Assembly (NCBI RefSeq): GCF_022984075.1 | Contig: NZ_JALAAD010000001.1 | Span: forward strand, 2,336,455-2,400,454 | Direction of reading: 5' to 3' | Length of the DNA stretch: 64,000 nucleotides | DNA from: Synechococcus sp. C9 | Lineage (GTDB): Bacteria > Cyanobacteriota > Cyanobacteriia > Gloeomargaritales > Gloeomargaritaceae | Part shown: piece by piece, positions 26,317-34,873 of the stretch | How positions within the stretch are numbered: position 1 is the stretch's first letter | Layout of the letters: each line of letters opens with the position of its first letter | Position numbers and translations under genes: made by a program | The notes under the pieces: model-generated | What the model saw: the letters and a program-made list of their open reading frames with translations, nothing else | What the model was told of the DNA's origin: nothing | The model's database searches: none

Positions 26317-26907
26317 TCAATACTTATTAATCCGCTGATCCAGCCGAATAAATTCCCGATTCACCTCCTGCCACAGGTGCCGGTTGTGGGGGTCAAGGCG
26401 CAGGGCTTTTTTCAGATGACTGCGTGCCTTATCCCATTGCCCCTGATCAATCAAATGACTCCCCCACCGTTGATAGGTCTGGGCTTGCCAGGTGGGAATA
26501 TCCCGGTCTTGGGGCAGTCGTTCCCCCAGGGCATCCAACAGAGCCACCGCCCGGGGAAATCGCCCCTGCTCCAGTAAGGTGCGCCATTGGACGTGAAATT
26601 TATGTTTGAACTCCTGCTCCTCCCGGGTCAGGGGTGGACGGGCTGGGGTGGGCTGGGGTGTTACCTCCACCCGCACCTGGGGCGTCACGGGGGGGTGCCC
26701 CTGGGTACCTGCGCTCAGGTGTTCCAACAGGAGAGTGTAGGCTTGATTGAGGGCGATAAACCGTTCGTGGCTGGCTTGATTGCCGGGGTTCACATCCGGG
26801 TGGTACTGGCGGGCAAGGCGGCGATAGGTGGCTTTCACCTGCTCCAAGGACGCACCCACAGGCAATCCCAAACATTGATAACTCCGCACCAGCTTGGGGT
26901 CAGCCAT
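26317..26907 (-). CDS. J-domain (DnaJ-like) protein with TPR-like tail
   Basis: 196 residues. Residues about 8-65 form a J-domain with the HPD tripeptide in RRLARQYHPDVNPGNQ, which stimulates Hsp70 ATPase. A Pro/Thr linker follows, then a helical C-terminus (GRFPRAVALLDALGERLP and GQWDKARSHLKKALRLDPHNRHLW) resembling TPR units. No Gly/Phe or zinc domain is present, so this is a class C J-protein that probably directs DnaK to a special client. One nucleotide separates its start from the clpP stop; they are likely one transcript with clpR. Confidence 0.9.
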   Translation of the reverse strand: MADPKLVRSYQCLGLPVGASLEQVKATYRRLARQYHPDVNPGNQASHERFIALNQAYTLLLEHLSAGTQGHPPVTPQVRVEVTPQPTPARPPLTREEQEFKHKFHVQWRTLLEQGRFPRAVALLDALGERLPQDRDIPTWQAQTYQRWGSHLIDQGQWDKARSHLKKALRLDPHNRHLWQEVNREFIRLDQRINKY

Positions 26908-26908
26908 G

Positions 26909-27505
26909 TCACGGGGCTTTACCTTCGATGACCTTGTCCACCAAACCGTACGCCAACGCCTCCTGCGCCGACATATAAAAATCCCGCTTTTGATCCTGTT
27001 GAATTTTCTCCAACGGTTGCCCCGTATGGTACGCCAGGAGTTGGTTCAATTGTTGGTCAATCCGCAGAACCTCCCGGGCTTCAATTTCAATATCCGAAGC
27101 TTGCCCCCGGGTCCCGCTCGACACCTGGTGGATCATAATCCGGGAATGGCGCAAGGCTAAACGTTTGCCTTTAGTTCCCCCCGCCAATAGAAATGCCCCC
27201 ATGGAAGCCGCTAACCCCACACAAATCGTCACCACATCGGATTTAACGTGTTGCATGGTATCGTAAATGGCTAACCCCGCATGGACCGAACCCCCAGGAG
27301 AATTGATGTAGAGATAAATATCTTTCCCCGGGTCTTCCGAGTCTAAATACAGCATCACCGCCACAATTTGATTGGCGATTTCATCATCCACTTCTTGACC
27401 CAAAAAAATGATCCGTTCCCGGTACAAACGGTTGTAAATATCAATCCATTGGGTATAGGGTTCACCGGGTAAACGGTAGGGAACTTTGGGAACACCAAGG
27501 GGCAT
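26909..27505 (-). CDS. clpP: ATP-dependent Clp protease proteolytic subunit (catalytic, ClpP3-like)
   Basis: 198 residues. The serine protease triad is visible: Ser in [13 protein letters not shown], His in RIMIHQ, and an Asp in the [20 protein letters not shown] region. [12 protein letters not shown] is the family strand. The start at ATG 27505 begins [14 protein letters not shown]; the longer frame to 27625 overlaps clpR's 3' end. In Synechococcus the clpP3-clpR pair encodes one mixed ring of the Clp core, and the gene directly upstream here is clpR, so this is probably the ClpP3 partner. Confidence 0.93.
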   Translation of the reverse strand: MPLGVPKVPYRLPGEPYTQWIDIYNRLYRERIIFLGQEVDDEIANQIVAVMLYLDSEDPGKDIYLYINSPGGSVHAGLAIYDTMQHVKSDVVTICVGLAASMGAFLLAGGTKGKRLALRHSRIMIHQVSSGTRGQASDIEIEAREVLRIDQQLNQLLAYHTGQPLEKIQQDQKRDFYMSAQEALAYGLVDKVIEGKAP

Positions 27506-27551
27506 CGTTTTACTCCTGCTGATTGGATAAATTAGGGTGAATTGGGATAAA

Positions 27552-28205
27552 TTATGTTTTCCCTGGTAGGGCAAGATTTTGCGCCGCCTGGGGCAGTTGC
27601 CGGTTACTTTCCAAAATCCGGTCAATCAAGCCGTAGTCTTTCGCCTGCTGGGGGGTCATATAAAAGGTACGGCTCATATCCTTGGCAATTTTGTCCCGGG
27701 GTTGCCCCGTATTTTCCGCCAAAATGTCCAACATCACCGCCCGATTGTGCAGGACTTCCCGCGCCTGAATTTGAATATCCGAAGCCTGCCCCCGGGTGTA
27801 ACTGCGGCTCTGGCGCAAAATGATCGAAGCATTCGGTAAACTGGCTCGATTGCCCTTGCTACCGGCGGATAACAAAACCGCCGCCATCCCCATCGCGATA
27901 CCAATACAAATCGTATGCACCGGCGGTTTAATATAAGCCATCGTGTCGCAAATCGCAAAGGCTTCCGTTTCCCACGCCACCGGCTCCCCATCAAACCGAG
28001 AGGTACCCGTAGAATTGATGTAGAAATAAATGGGTTTTTCCGGGTCTTCGTATTGCAGATAAAGCAACTGCGCCACAATCAATTCCGTGACTTGATAAAC
28101 AATCGGCAGACCCAGGTAAATAATCCGCTCTTTCAACAACAAGGACGGCAAATCCGGCGGCGGTGTCCGGTAGTAACTATCTCCGTAATACGGTGATTGC
28201 ACCAT
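27552..28205 (-). CDS. clpR: ClpR, catalytically inactive Clp protease subunit
   Basis: 217 residues from ATG 28205 ([13 protein letters not shown]). The fold matches ClpP, but the nucleophile position is Gly ([16 protein letters not shown] instead of SMG) and the catalytic His is Arg (SIILRQ instead of MIHQ). It also has the cyanobacterial insertion around [18 protein letters not shown]. It assembles with ClpP3 in a heteromeric ring that works with ClpC. It lies 46 nt upstream of clpP in the same direction. Confidence 0.93.
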   Translation of the reverse strand: MVQSPYYGDSYYRTPPPDLPSLLLKERIIYLGLPIVYQVTELIVAQLLYLQYEDPEKPIYFYINSTGTSRFDGEPVAWETEAFAICDTMAYIKPPVHTICIGIAMGMAAVLLSAGSKGNRASLPNASIILRQSRSYTRGQASDIQIQAREVLHNRAVMLDILAENTGQPRDKIAKDMSRTFYMTPQQAKDYGLIDRILESNRQLPQAAQNLALPGKT

Positions 28206-28227
28206 AAGAGTTCCTCGCAATTCCTTC

Positions 28228-28716
28228 CTAGTGTAGCGTTTGCCGGGAAAGTTCCACCGCCCGACAGAGGCTGCATACCCCCCAACGGTCCAATTCCGCC
28301 AGGGGTGCCGGGGCGTGACAGCGGGGACAAATGGGGGGACGGCGGTAGGTGGGGGGCGGGACAGGGGCGGTTCCGGGCGGGCGGGTGCCCCCTCGAAAGA
28401 CCCTCCCGGCGGGGGGTTGCCCCTCTGGGGTCAGGGTGGGACGAAAACGAATATCTTTCAAAAGCTGGGGCAGTAAGGGATTCAGCCGTTGCAGGAGGCG
28501 ATGCCGTTCAAAAGCGAGATTTTGCGCCCACACGGGGGAACGGGTCGCCACATACAACACCCCCCGGCGAATGTACAACGGCTCCGTCTGATGCTGTACC
28601 GTCGGCCCGACCAACTCCCCCCACACCCGCAATAACTCCCGCCACTGACGGCACTGCTCCCAAGTGGGGCTGGTGTCCAACCGCTCCAGAATCCGCCCCA
28701 AGGATGCCAATCCCAT
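28228..28716 (-). CDS. DUF721 (DciA-like) protein with C-terminal zinc ribbon
   Basis: 162 residues from ATG 28716 (GAGG 7 nt upstream). The N-terminal domain (LGRILERL...WRELLRVWGELVGPTVQHQTEPLYIRRGVLYVATRSPVWAQNLAFER in segments such as GVLYVATRSPVWAQNLAF) is the DUF721 KH-like fold of DciA, the replicative-helicase loader in bacteria that lack DnaC/DnaI. A Pro-rich linker leads to two CxxC pairs (CPRC, CSLC), probably a zinc ribbon. It is 22 nt upstream of clpR. Role as DnaB loader is inferred from family knowledge. Confidence 0.78.
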   Translation of the reverse strand: MGLASLGRILERLDTSPTWEQCRQWRELLRVWGELVGPTVQHQTEPLYIRRGVLYVATRSPVWAQNLAFERHRLLQRLNPLLPQLLKDIRFRPTLTPEGQPPAGRVFRGGTRPPGTAPVPPPTYRRPPICPRCHAPAPLAELDRWGVCSLCRAVELSRQTLH

Positions 28717-28943
28717 CACCACACCTCGCCAATGTTCTTAAATTTTTATTACATTTTGCGAGCTGAACTGGAAAATCTTCCCAATTTAATCCCTGTAGGT
28801 TATTATAGGGGTGTACTGATGTAGTTTTGGATTCAGCGTTCTTCCCAGTTTCCATTCGACGATTTTCCATTCGCCGATACGGCTTGAAGAAATTTTCCGC
28901 AACCGACTGCACGGTCATTTTCAATTTACATCGAGGCTAGCTC

Positions 28944-29246
28944 ATGACGATTTACATTGGTAATCTGAATTACCGGGTGACGAAAGAAGATATTCAGGAA
29001 GTCTTTGCTGAATATGGCAGTGTCAAAAACGTGGTACTGCCGATGGATCGGGAAACCGGTCGGATGCGGGGGTTTGCGTTCGTGGAGATGAACGAAGACG
29101 ACCAGGAAGACAAGGCGATCACCGAACTGGATGGAGCGGAGTGGATGGGTCGCCAACTGCGGGTGAACAAAGCCCGTCCGAAGGAAGACCGTCCCCGGGA
29201 AAGTTTTGGCGGCGGTCGCCGGGATTTTAACCGTTCTGGGGTTTAA
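28944..29246 (+). CDS. RRM-type RNA-binding protein (Rbp)
   Basis: 100 residues, one RNA-recognition motif. RNP2 is IYIGNL at residues 3-8 and RNP1 is RGFAFVEM near 42-49. A short basic Gly/Arg tail (FGGGRRDFNRSGV) follows. Cyanobacterial Rbp proteins are cold-inducible or involved in mRNA localisation. GAGG lies 8 nt before ATG 28944. The 220-nt divergent region upstream is AT-rich with a TATTAT (28801-28806) that could be a -10 box, leaving a long leader as in cold-regulated rbp genes; this is weak evidence. Confidence 0.93.
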   Translation: MTIYIGNLNYRVTKEDIQEVFAEYGSVKNVVLPMDRETGRMRGFAFVEMNEDDQEDKAITELDGAEWMGRQLRVNKARPKEDRPRESFGGGRRDFNRSGV

Positions 29247-29325
29247 GCTAAACTAAAGAACCCCTGACCCGGTGGCTGGCTCCGGTTGGGTCGGCTCCGG
29301 GTTATTCCCATTTGAGGTACTATCA

Positions 29326-29466
29326 GTGGCGAAACGCCGTAATCCCAAGAAAGAAAAAGCCCTGCGTAACCGGGCCTATGCCCGCAAATTTAGCCGCAAA
29401 ACCACCAACAATCGCCGGGGTCGCTCGCCCCGGGAGAATGCCCCGGAGTCCGAACCCAATCTCTGA
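29326..29466 (+). CDS. Small very basic protein, 46 aa
   Basis: It starts at GTG 29326 with GAGG about 8 nt upstream. The product VAKRRNPKKEKALRNRAYAR followed by KFSRKTTNNRRGRS is strongly basic with an acidic tail, and looks like a nucleic-acid or ribosome-associated protein. I recall similar short proteins in other cyanobacteria, without function. An in-frame extension to 29272 exists but lacks a ribosome site. Its TGA overlaps the ATG of the NlpC/P60 gene by one base (TGATG), which supports translation. Confidence 0.65.
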   Translation: MAKRRNPKKEKALRNRAYARKFSRKTTNNRRGRSPRENAPESEPNL

Positions 29467-30155
29467 TGTGGTACCGCTGTCAGCAGGTGGTCAATCTCTA
29501 CGATGCCCCCACCGGGGAACGCCTGGCGACGCAAGCCCAAGCGGGTCGGTGGCTATATCCGGGTGAAACGTCCGGGGAACGCCGGTGGGTCACTTTAGCC
29601 GAGGACGATTACGGGGGTTGGGTGACCCCAGTGGATTGGGCTAACGTTCAGCCCACTACCACACCCTACCAGCCCCCCCAACTGAACCGGGCGGCGATTG
29701 TCCCCCGTTTACCCCTGGTGCTCACTTTTGCTCTGCACGCCATGGGACAACCCCATGTTTATCGCTGGGGCGGCACGGTGCCACCGGATTTTGACTGCTC
29801 TGGTCTGGTGCAGACTGCCTTTGCCCAGGCGGGCATTTGGTTGCCCCGGGATGCCTATCAGCAGGAAGCCTTTGTGGCTCCCATCAGCCGGGACAGCCTC
29901 GCACCGGGGGATTTGGTCTTTTTTGGTACCGCAGAGCGGGCGACCCATGTGGGGATTTATTTAGGCAATCAGCAGTACATTCATTGCTCTGGACTGGCCC
30001 AGGGGCGCAATGGTATCGGGGTGGATTCCCTGGGGGAGGACCGGGGAGCCATTGGGGAAACCTATGCCCAGCAGTGGCGGGGTGCGGGGCGGGTGGTGGC
30101 TTCCTATCAGCCCCAAAACCATCCAGATACCCAGAAATGTTTCGCCGCAACCTAA
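29466..30155 (+). CDS. NlpC/P60 family gamma-D-glutamyl-diamino acid endopeptidase
   Basis: 229 residues, no clear signal peptide. The N-terminal SH3b domain ([22 protein letters not shown]) is followed by the C40 peptidase with [10 protein letters not shown] (catalytic Cys), [11 protein letters not shown] (His) and QYIHCSG (second polar residue). The architecture matches the structurally known cyanobacterial recycling endopeptidases that cut L-Ala-gamma-D-Glu/diaminopimelate bonds of murein peptides. Start at ATG 29466, coupled to the preceding small gene. Its stop shares bases with that of the convergent gmd gene (CTAA). Confidence 0.92.
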   Translation: MWYRCQQVVNLYDAPTGERLATQAQAGRWLYPGETSGERRWVTLAEDDYGGWVTPVDWANVQPTTTPYQPPQLNRAAIVPRLPLVLTFALHAMGQPHVYRWGGTVPPDFDCSGLVQTAFAQAGIWLPRDAYQQEAFVAPISRDSLAPGDLVFFGTAERATHVGIYLGNQQYIHCSGLAQGRNGIGVDSLGEDRGAIGETYAQQWRGAGRVVASYQPQNHPDTQKCFAAT

Positions 30156-31207
30156 TCACTCAAGCCAGGGAAATTCACCCAATGCCCCGCCTCCTTGAGC
30201 GTTAGTTCCTGGCGAGCCAATTCCAAATCATGCTGTACCATCATCTCTACCAATTCTTTGAAACTACACCGGGGTTGCCAATGGAGTTGTTTCGAGGCTT
30301 TGGTGGCATCCCCCAGTAAATAATCCACTTCCGTCGGGCGAAAATAACGGGGGTCAATTTTCACATAGTCCCGCCAATCCAAACCTACCAACCCAAACGC
30401 CGTTTCCAAAAATTCCTGCACCGAATAAGCCTCCCCAGTGGCTATTACAAAATCATCCGGTTGTTCCTGTTGCAACATCAACCACATCGCCTCCACATAA
30501 TCCCCCGCAAACCCCCAATCCCGTTTCGCCGCCAAATTGCCCAAATACAAATGCTTTTGTAACCCCATTTTGATCCGCCCCAACGCCCGGGTAATTTTAC
30601 GGGTGACAAAGGTTTCCCCCCGCCGGGGACTCTCATGGTTGAACAAAATTCCATTACAAATAAACATCCCGTAGGCTTCCCGGTAATTCACGCAATACCA
30701 ATAAGCCGCCACCTTCGCCACCGCATAGGGACTGCGGGGATAAAAAGGGGTTTTTTCATGTTGGGGAGGAGGGGCCGCCCCAAACATCTCCGAGGAACCC
30801 GCCTGGTAAAATTTCACCCGGCGCCCGGAAATATTTTCGTAATCCCGCACCGCCTCCAACAACCGGAGCGTCCCCGTCGCCACCGCATCCGCCGTGTATT
30901 CCGGTTGGGCAAAGGAGACCTTCACATGGGACTGCGCCCCCAGGTTGTACACCTCATCCGGTTGCACCTGCTCGATAATCCGCCGCAAACCCGTCCCATC
31001 CGTCAAATCCCCATAGTGCAAAAACAGGCGTGCCTCCGGGTCGTGGGCATCCTTGTACAAATGATCCACCCGGCTGGTATTGAACAGCGAAGCTCTGCGA
31101 ATAATGCCATGCACCGCATAGCCCTGGCGCACCAAAAAATCGGCGAGGTAGGAACCGTCTTGACCCGTAATGCCAGTAATCAGCGCTTTTTTCATGGTTT
31201 GGCTCAT
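30152..31207 (-). CDS. gmd: GDP-mannose 4,6-dehydratase
   Basis: 351 residues, extended short-chain dehydrogenase. It has the NADP-binding [27 protein letters not shown], the catalytic [10 protein letters not shown] (YxxxK) and [18 protein letters not shown], the Gmd signature. It converts GDP-mannose to GDP-4-keto-6-deoxymannose, precursor of GDP-fucose, rhamnose or perosamine for surface polysaccharide or LPS. The reductase partner (wcaG/fcl) is not in the window. Start ATG 31207 or ATG 31195. Confidence 0.96.
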   Translation of the reverse strand: MSQTMKKALITGITGQDGSYLADFLVRQGYAVHGIIRRASLFNTSRVDHLYKDAHDPEARLFLHYGDLTDGTGLRRIIEQVQPDEVYNLGAQSHVKVSFAQPEYTADAVATGTLRLLEAVRDYENISGRRVKFYQAGSSEMFGAAPPPQHEKTPFYPRSPYAVAKVAAYWYCVNYREAYGMFICNGILFNHESPRRGETFVTRKITRALGRIKMGLQKHLYLGNLAAKRDWGFAGDYVEAMWLMLQQEQPDDFVIATGEAYSVQEFLETAFGLVGLDWRDYVKIDPRYFRPTEVDYLLGDATKASKQLHWQPRCSFKELVEMMVQHDLELARQELTLKEAGHWVNFPGLSD

Positions 31208-31223
31208 TCCCTGCTAGGTTTAA

Positions 31224-31931
31224 TCAATCAATTGTGCCCTGGGGGGGTTGTTTGGGGGGGATAACTGGCGCTTCCCAAGGGGAACGGTACAACGCCACTA
31301 CCCGCGCCACAATGATGGCAATATACATCTGTCCCATGATTGCCTCCACATTGGTGGCGGTCCGTGCCAAGGGACTGACCGGGGCAATGTCCCCATAGCC
31401 AACGGTAGTCAAGGTTACAAAACTAAAGTAATACAACGCTTCACCAGTGGTGGGGTGGCTGAAGGCAAACGCCTCGGGATTGACCGTGTACATGATGTTG
31501 TAAACAATACTCCAGAGGGTGCCGATCAGTAAATAAACACAAACACTCCCCCGCAGGGTATTCACCGTCACCCGTCGCTCTTGAAATAACCGCTGAATGA
31601 TGGCACGAATCGGAACCATTAAAAAACCGACAAAAATAATTTGCCCCAGCAGATCAAGGGCAACGGTCACATCCACCGGTAACAATTGCACCCCCGCTAA
31701 ATCCCGCAGTAATCCCAACAATTGTACCCCCAACCCCAATAGGGCTAAACCCAAGTAAGCCCGGAAGGTGCGCCGGGGTAAAATGGTGCGGGTGATGACC
31801 ATAATTGCCCAAAATAAAAGGGAAACAATGACCAAGTTGCCCGAAGCGGTATAACCAACCAAAGGATGAAGGAGAAAAAGGGCAATTTGGGTTGCCAATA
31901 AATGAATGTATTGGGTGTCTTGCGTCGGCAT
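31224..31931 (-). CDS. Potassium-channel-like ion channel
   Basis: 235 residues with about five or six hydrophobic helices. The pore segment YYFSFVTLTTVGYGDIAPVS contains the K+ selectivity filter TVGYGD, flanked by an inner helix (ATNVEAIMGQMYIAIIVARVVAL). The first four helices do not show a clear arginine-rich voltage sensor. No cytoplasmic RCK domain is present. It overlaps the upstream MoeB-rhodanese gene by one base (TAATG). Confidence 0.88.
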   Translation of the reverse strand: MPTQDTQYIHLLATQIALFLLHPLVGYTASGNLVIVSLLFWAIMVITRTILPRRTFRAYLGLALLGLGVQLLGLLRDLAGVQLLPVDVTVALDLLGQIIFVGFLMVPIRAIIQRLFQERRVTVNTLRGSVCVYLLIGTLWSIVYNIMYTVNPEAFAFSHPTTGEALYYFSFVTLTTVGYGDIAPVSPLARTATNVEAIMGQMYIAIIVARVVALYRSPWEAPVIPPKQPPQGTID

Positions 31932-33115
31932 TAATACTGGGGTACGGAAGGGTCAATTTCTCGGCTCCAGGCTAAAATGCCACCCTTGACATTCATCCCC
32001 ACCCGCCCGGTTTTTTCCTTGATCAAATGCAAGGCTTTCAGGGAACGCACCCCGGATTTGCAATGCACCACCAGTTCCTGATCTCCCCAGATTTGGTTTA
32101 ACTTTTCCAGACCCGCCCCCTGCTCCAATTCCGGCAAAGGAATCAACACCGAACCGTTGATGCGTGCCACTTCGTATTCCCCCGGATTCCGCACATCCAC
32201 CAGCAAGGTTTGTTGGGGTTGCTGGGTCAGCCGTTGGTGTAATTCCTGCACCGTGATTTCGGGAATTTCTGCCTGCATGGTTTGCTCCTGCTGTCGGGCT
32301 TGGGTGATGCCACAAAACTGGTCGTAATCAATCAATTCTTTAATCACCGGACGGTCGGGATGGGGACGCAATTTTAATTCCCGAAACTGCATTTTCAGGG
32401 CATTATAAAGCAGTAAACGCCCGCTCAAGGTGTCCCCCAAGCCAAGAATCACTTTGATCGTTTCCGTCGCCTGTAACGAGCCAATCACCCCGCATAAAAC
32501 CCCCAACACTCCCCCCTCAGCACAGGAAGGTACCGCACCCGGCGGTGGCGGTTCTGGGAATAAATCCCGATAGGTGGGTCCCCCCTGGTAATTAAACACG
32601 GACACCTGCCCCTCAAACCACAAAATCGAACCGTAAATAAACGGTTTATTTAATAACGTACAGGCATCATTGACCAAATAACGGGTGGGAAAATTATCCG
32701 TGCCATCCACCACTACATCATACTTGGCAATAATATCCAGGGCATTGCTGGCATTTAACTGGGTTTCATACACATCCACCTGACAATGGGGGTTTAACTG
32801 GGCAAGGCGTTCTTTGGCAGATTGTGCCTTGGATTGCCCCACCCGTTCCACCGTATGAATAATCTGGCGTTGCAAATTAGAAATGTCCACCGTATCAAAA
32901 TCAATAATCCCCAAACGACCAATGCCCGCCGCCGCCAAATAGAGCAACACCGGCGAACCCAGCCCCCCGGTTCCCACGCACAACACCTTCGCCGCTTTTA
33001 ATTTTTTTTGCCCCTCTAACCCCACCCCCGGCAAGATCAAATGGCGGGAGTAACGCTCATACTCCGCTTGGGTGAGGGCAGGAAGTTCGCTCGCCAACGC
33101 ATCAACAGCAGTCAT
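31931..33115 (-). CDS. moeB: MoeB/ThiF-type adenylyltransferase fused to rhodanese (MoeBR/MoeZ)
   Basis: 394 residues. The E1-like domain (about 1-270) has the nucleotide loop VGTGGLGSPVLLYLAAAGIG, DFDTVDISNLQRQ, and CAEGGVLGVLCG with the catalytic Cys. The rhodanese domain (about 285-390) has active Cys in VVHCKSGVRS. It activates the C-terminal glycine of ubiquitin-like sulfur carriers (MoaD, ThiS) and can thiocarboxylate them. The zinc-binding CxxC found in E. coli MoeB is replaced by PPPPGAVP, as in MoeZ-type proteins. Start at ATG 33115. Confidence 0.93.
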   Translation of the reverse strand: MTAVDALASELPALTQAEYERYSRHLILPGVGLEGQKKLKAAKVLCVGTGGLGSPVLLYLAAAGIGRLGIIDFDTVDISNLQRQIIHTVERVGQSKAQSAKERLAQLNPHCQVDVYETQLNASNALDIIAKYDVVVDGTDNFPTRYLVNDACTLLNKPFIYGSILWFEGQVSVFNYQGGPTYRDLFPEPPPPGAVPSCAEGGVLGVLCGVIGSLQATETIKVILGLGDTLSGRLLLYNALKMQFRELKLRPHPDRPVIKELIDYDQFCGITQARQQEQTMQAEIPEITVQELHQRLTQQPQQTLLVDVRNPGEYEVARINGSVLIPLPELEQGAGLEKLNQIWGDQELVVHCKSGVRSLKALHLIKEKTGRVGMNVKGGILAWSREIDPSVPQY

Positions 33116-33206
33116 GGGTTGCCCTAAAATTCACAAGTGCCCATCAAGGTAGCACATTTTGGGACACCCCTTGGCAAAATCACCCAGTTTAATTTTTAAT
33201 TGTTGA

Positions 33207-33350
33207 CTAATGCGTGAGATAAGCCAGCCCCACCAAGACCCCAATCAGCCCCAGGGCGGTCAGGGTGAAATGGAAAAGGGATACCCTGCCTTTGCGTACC
33301 ATATTCCGCATGGCGAGACGGACATAGCTGGGGGGGCGTTGCTGGGTCAT
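33207..33350 (-). CDS. DUF3285 small membrane protein
   Basis: 47 residues from ATG 33350. The pattern RPPSYVRLAMRNMVRKG then LFHFTLTALGLIGVLVGLAYLTH (one transmembrane helix) is that of the short cyanobacterial DUF3285 family, a positively charged N-terminus with a single C-terminal helix. Function unknown. The longer frame to 33410 is not conserved in style. Confidence 0.8.
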   Translation of the reverse strand: MTQQRPPSYVRLAMRNMVRKGRVSLFHFTLTALGLIGVLVGLAYLTH

Positions 33351-33486
33351 GACCGGGGAGCACTCTGTGAACTCCAGTGTAGCCCATACCCCAGGATTCA
33401 GAACTGGCAAATGTTAAAAATTATGAGCAAGATGTCATTCTCCCTAATCTTCGTTACAATCTGAGGTAATTCGTGGGTGACAACCG

Positions 33487-33693
33487 ATGGAAACCATAGA
33501 GTTTATCATTCGCCCGGATGGACGGGTCGAGGTGCAGGTACAGGGCATTGCCAGTGCGGAGTGCACCCAGGTTTCCCACCCCATCGAGCAGGAGTTGGGG
33601 CACGTTGTCCACCGGGAATGGACGGCGGAGTATTTCCAGACCACCCATACCCAGCCCCACCACCAGGACGTTCACATCCATCCCCATTACTAA
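33487..33693 (+). CDS. DUF2997 family protein
   Basis: 68 residues, ETIEFIIRPDGRVEVQVQGI then SAECTQVSHPIEQELG, the DUF2997 pattern, with a His-rich tail (TTHTQPHHQDVHIHPHY) that could bind metal. It opens a tight three-gene cluster with Ycf35 (13-nt gap) and a ferredoxin, an association conserved in cyanobacteria. The biochemical role is not known. Confidence 0.85.
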   Translation: METIEFIIRPDGRVEVQVQGIASAECTQVSHPIEQELGHVVHREWTAEYFQTTHTQPHHQDVHIHPHY

Positions 33694-33706
33694 AGGCGGT
33701 ATTCCC

Positions 33707-34093
33707 ATGTCCCATTTCAGCACCATTCACACCAGCCTGCGGCACCGGTCAGCCCTCGAAGCCGCTCTCACCCGGCTCAACTATACCTATCGGGTCGGTT
33801 CCCAGCCGGTACGGGGTTATCGGGGACAAACCCAAACCGCAGACTTGGTCATTCCCCAGGACAATGGCTATGACATCGGCTTTGTCTGGGACGGTCAGCA
33901 GTACAATTTGGTGACAGATTTGCAGTACTGGCAACAGCCCCTGAGCGTGGAAGGTTTTGTCAAGCAATTGCACCAACAATATGCCTACGAAGTAGTGGTT
34001 GCCCAGAGCCAGAAGCAAGGGTTTCAGGTGAGCGAGTCCCAACAATTACCCGATGGTTCCCTGCGGTTGGTGGTACAACGCTGGGCGGTCTGA
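33707..34093 (+). CDS. ycf35: Ycf35 / DUF1257 protein
   Basis: 128 residues from ATG 33707 (MSHFSTIHTSLRHRSALEAAL). The domain is DUF1257, also encoded in red-algal plastids as ycf35. QTADLVIPQDNGYDIGFVWDGQQYNLVTDLQYW is the conserved core (shown in parts: DLVIPQDNGYDIGFVWDG). Function unknown. The stop overlaps the start of the ferredoxin gene (TGATG). An in-frame extension to 33518 runs through the DUF2997 gene and is rejected. Confidence 0.88.
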   Translation: MSHFSTIHTSLRHRSALEAALTRLNYTYRVGSQPVRGYRGQTQTADLVIPQDNGYDIGFVWDGQQYNLVTDLQYWQQPLSVEGFVKQLHQQYAYEVVVAQSQKQGFQVSESQQLPDGSLRLVVQRWAV

Positions 34094-34419
34094 TGGAGCG
34101 GACGGGATTTGAGCCAGAACTGGGCGGTCAATGGCGGCAAAAAGCTGTCTATGTGGATGAGGCGGTCTGTATTGGGTGCAAACATTGTGCTCACGTCGCC
34201 CGCAATACCTTCTACATCGAGCCGGACTACGGACGCTCCCGGGTGGTGAACCAGGATGGCGACCCGGAGTATCTGATTCAGGAAGCCATTGATACCTGCC
34301 CGGTGGACTGTATCCATTGGGTGAATTACCGGGATTTACACCGCTTAGAGACCGCTCGCAGTCACCAGCAATTGGTACCGGTGGGGTTTCCGGGGGCGGC
34401 ACAGCGGCGGGCTGTCTAA
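34093..34419 (+). CDS. 4Fe-4S ferredoxin
   Basis: 108 residues. One complete cluster motif is seen: CIGCKHCAHVA (CxxCxxC) plus CPVDC. The spacing is that of single-cluster [4Fe-4S] ferredoxins with a long insert, and a C-terminal extension of about 30 residues follows. It is coupled by a one-base overlap to ycf35, so it probably supplies electrons or a cluster to a process involving that protein; this is inference from context. Confidence 0.9.
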   Translation: MERTGFEPELGGQWRQKAVYVDEAVCIGCKHCAHVARNTFYIEPDYGRSRVVNQDGDPEYLIQEAIDTCPVDCIHWVNYRDLHRLETARSHQQLVPVGFPGAAQRRAV

Positions 34420-34500
34420 ACGGCAATTTTGCCAGCTTTGGGGAATGTCGCCAAAGAACTAGGTAAAAAGGGGACAGTGCGCTCTGATCTTTTTTTTCTG

Positions 34501-34575
34501 GGCAATCCTAAGCATGGGTCGCAGGGGTGTAGCCTCCGTCAAAGAAGCACCTACGGTGTATGGTTCTCGATGATA
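34501..34575 (+). repeat. MITE-like intergenic repeat, partial (copy 5)
   Basis: It begins GGCAATCCTAAGCATGGGTC, has core GTCGCAGGGGTGTAGCC and the module GTCAAAGAAGCACCTACGGT also present at 59340. The 454-nt gap 34420-34873 otherwise holds a second relic at about 34711-34739 (ATGTTGCAC then AAAATGACTATA, like the right end of the 63814 element) and the AT-rich leader of the PHP gene. I see no gene in it. Confidence 0.65.
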
Positions 34576-34873
34576 CAGCCTGTTCACCAATTACAGGGTA
34601 CAAAGAATTTTATTTTCAAGGTTTAATGCCAATGAGGACTAGAGCCAGTGGGTTTACAGCCGTATCCCGTAACCACTTAAAAGACTGTATGAACATTCTA
34701 ACCTCATAAAATGTTGCACTTTTATTAAAAATGACTATAAAACTCAATTCATGGGATGGATGACCGACCCTAGCGGCGAGTAGGCAAGCGCATTATCCAT
34801 AATTGATGGGTCGTGCTATGCTGTAAATCGTAAAATCTTAACAAAGTTTTACGTTGTGAGCGGGGAGGTGGGC

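Noticed and set aside
34429-34626. 65-codon frame in the gap before the PHP gene
   Set aside because: It consists largely of repeat copy 5 and has no ribosome site.
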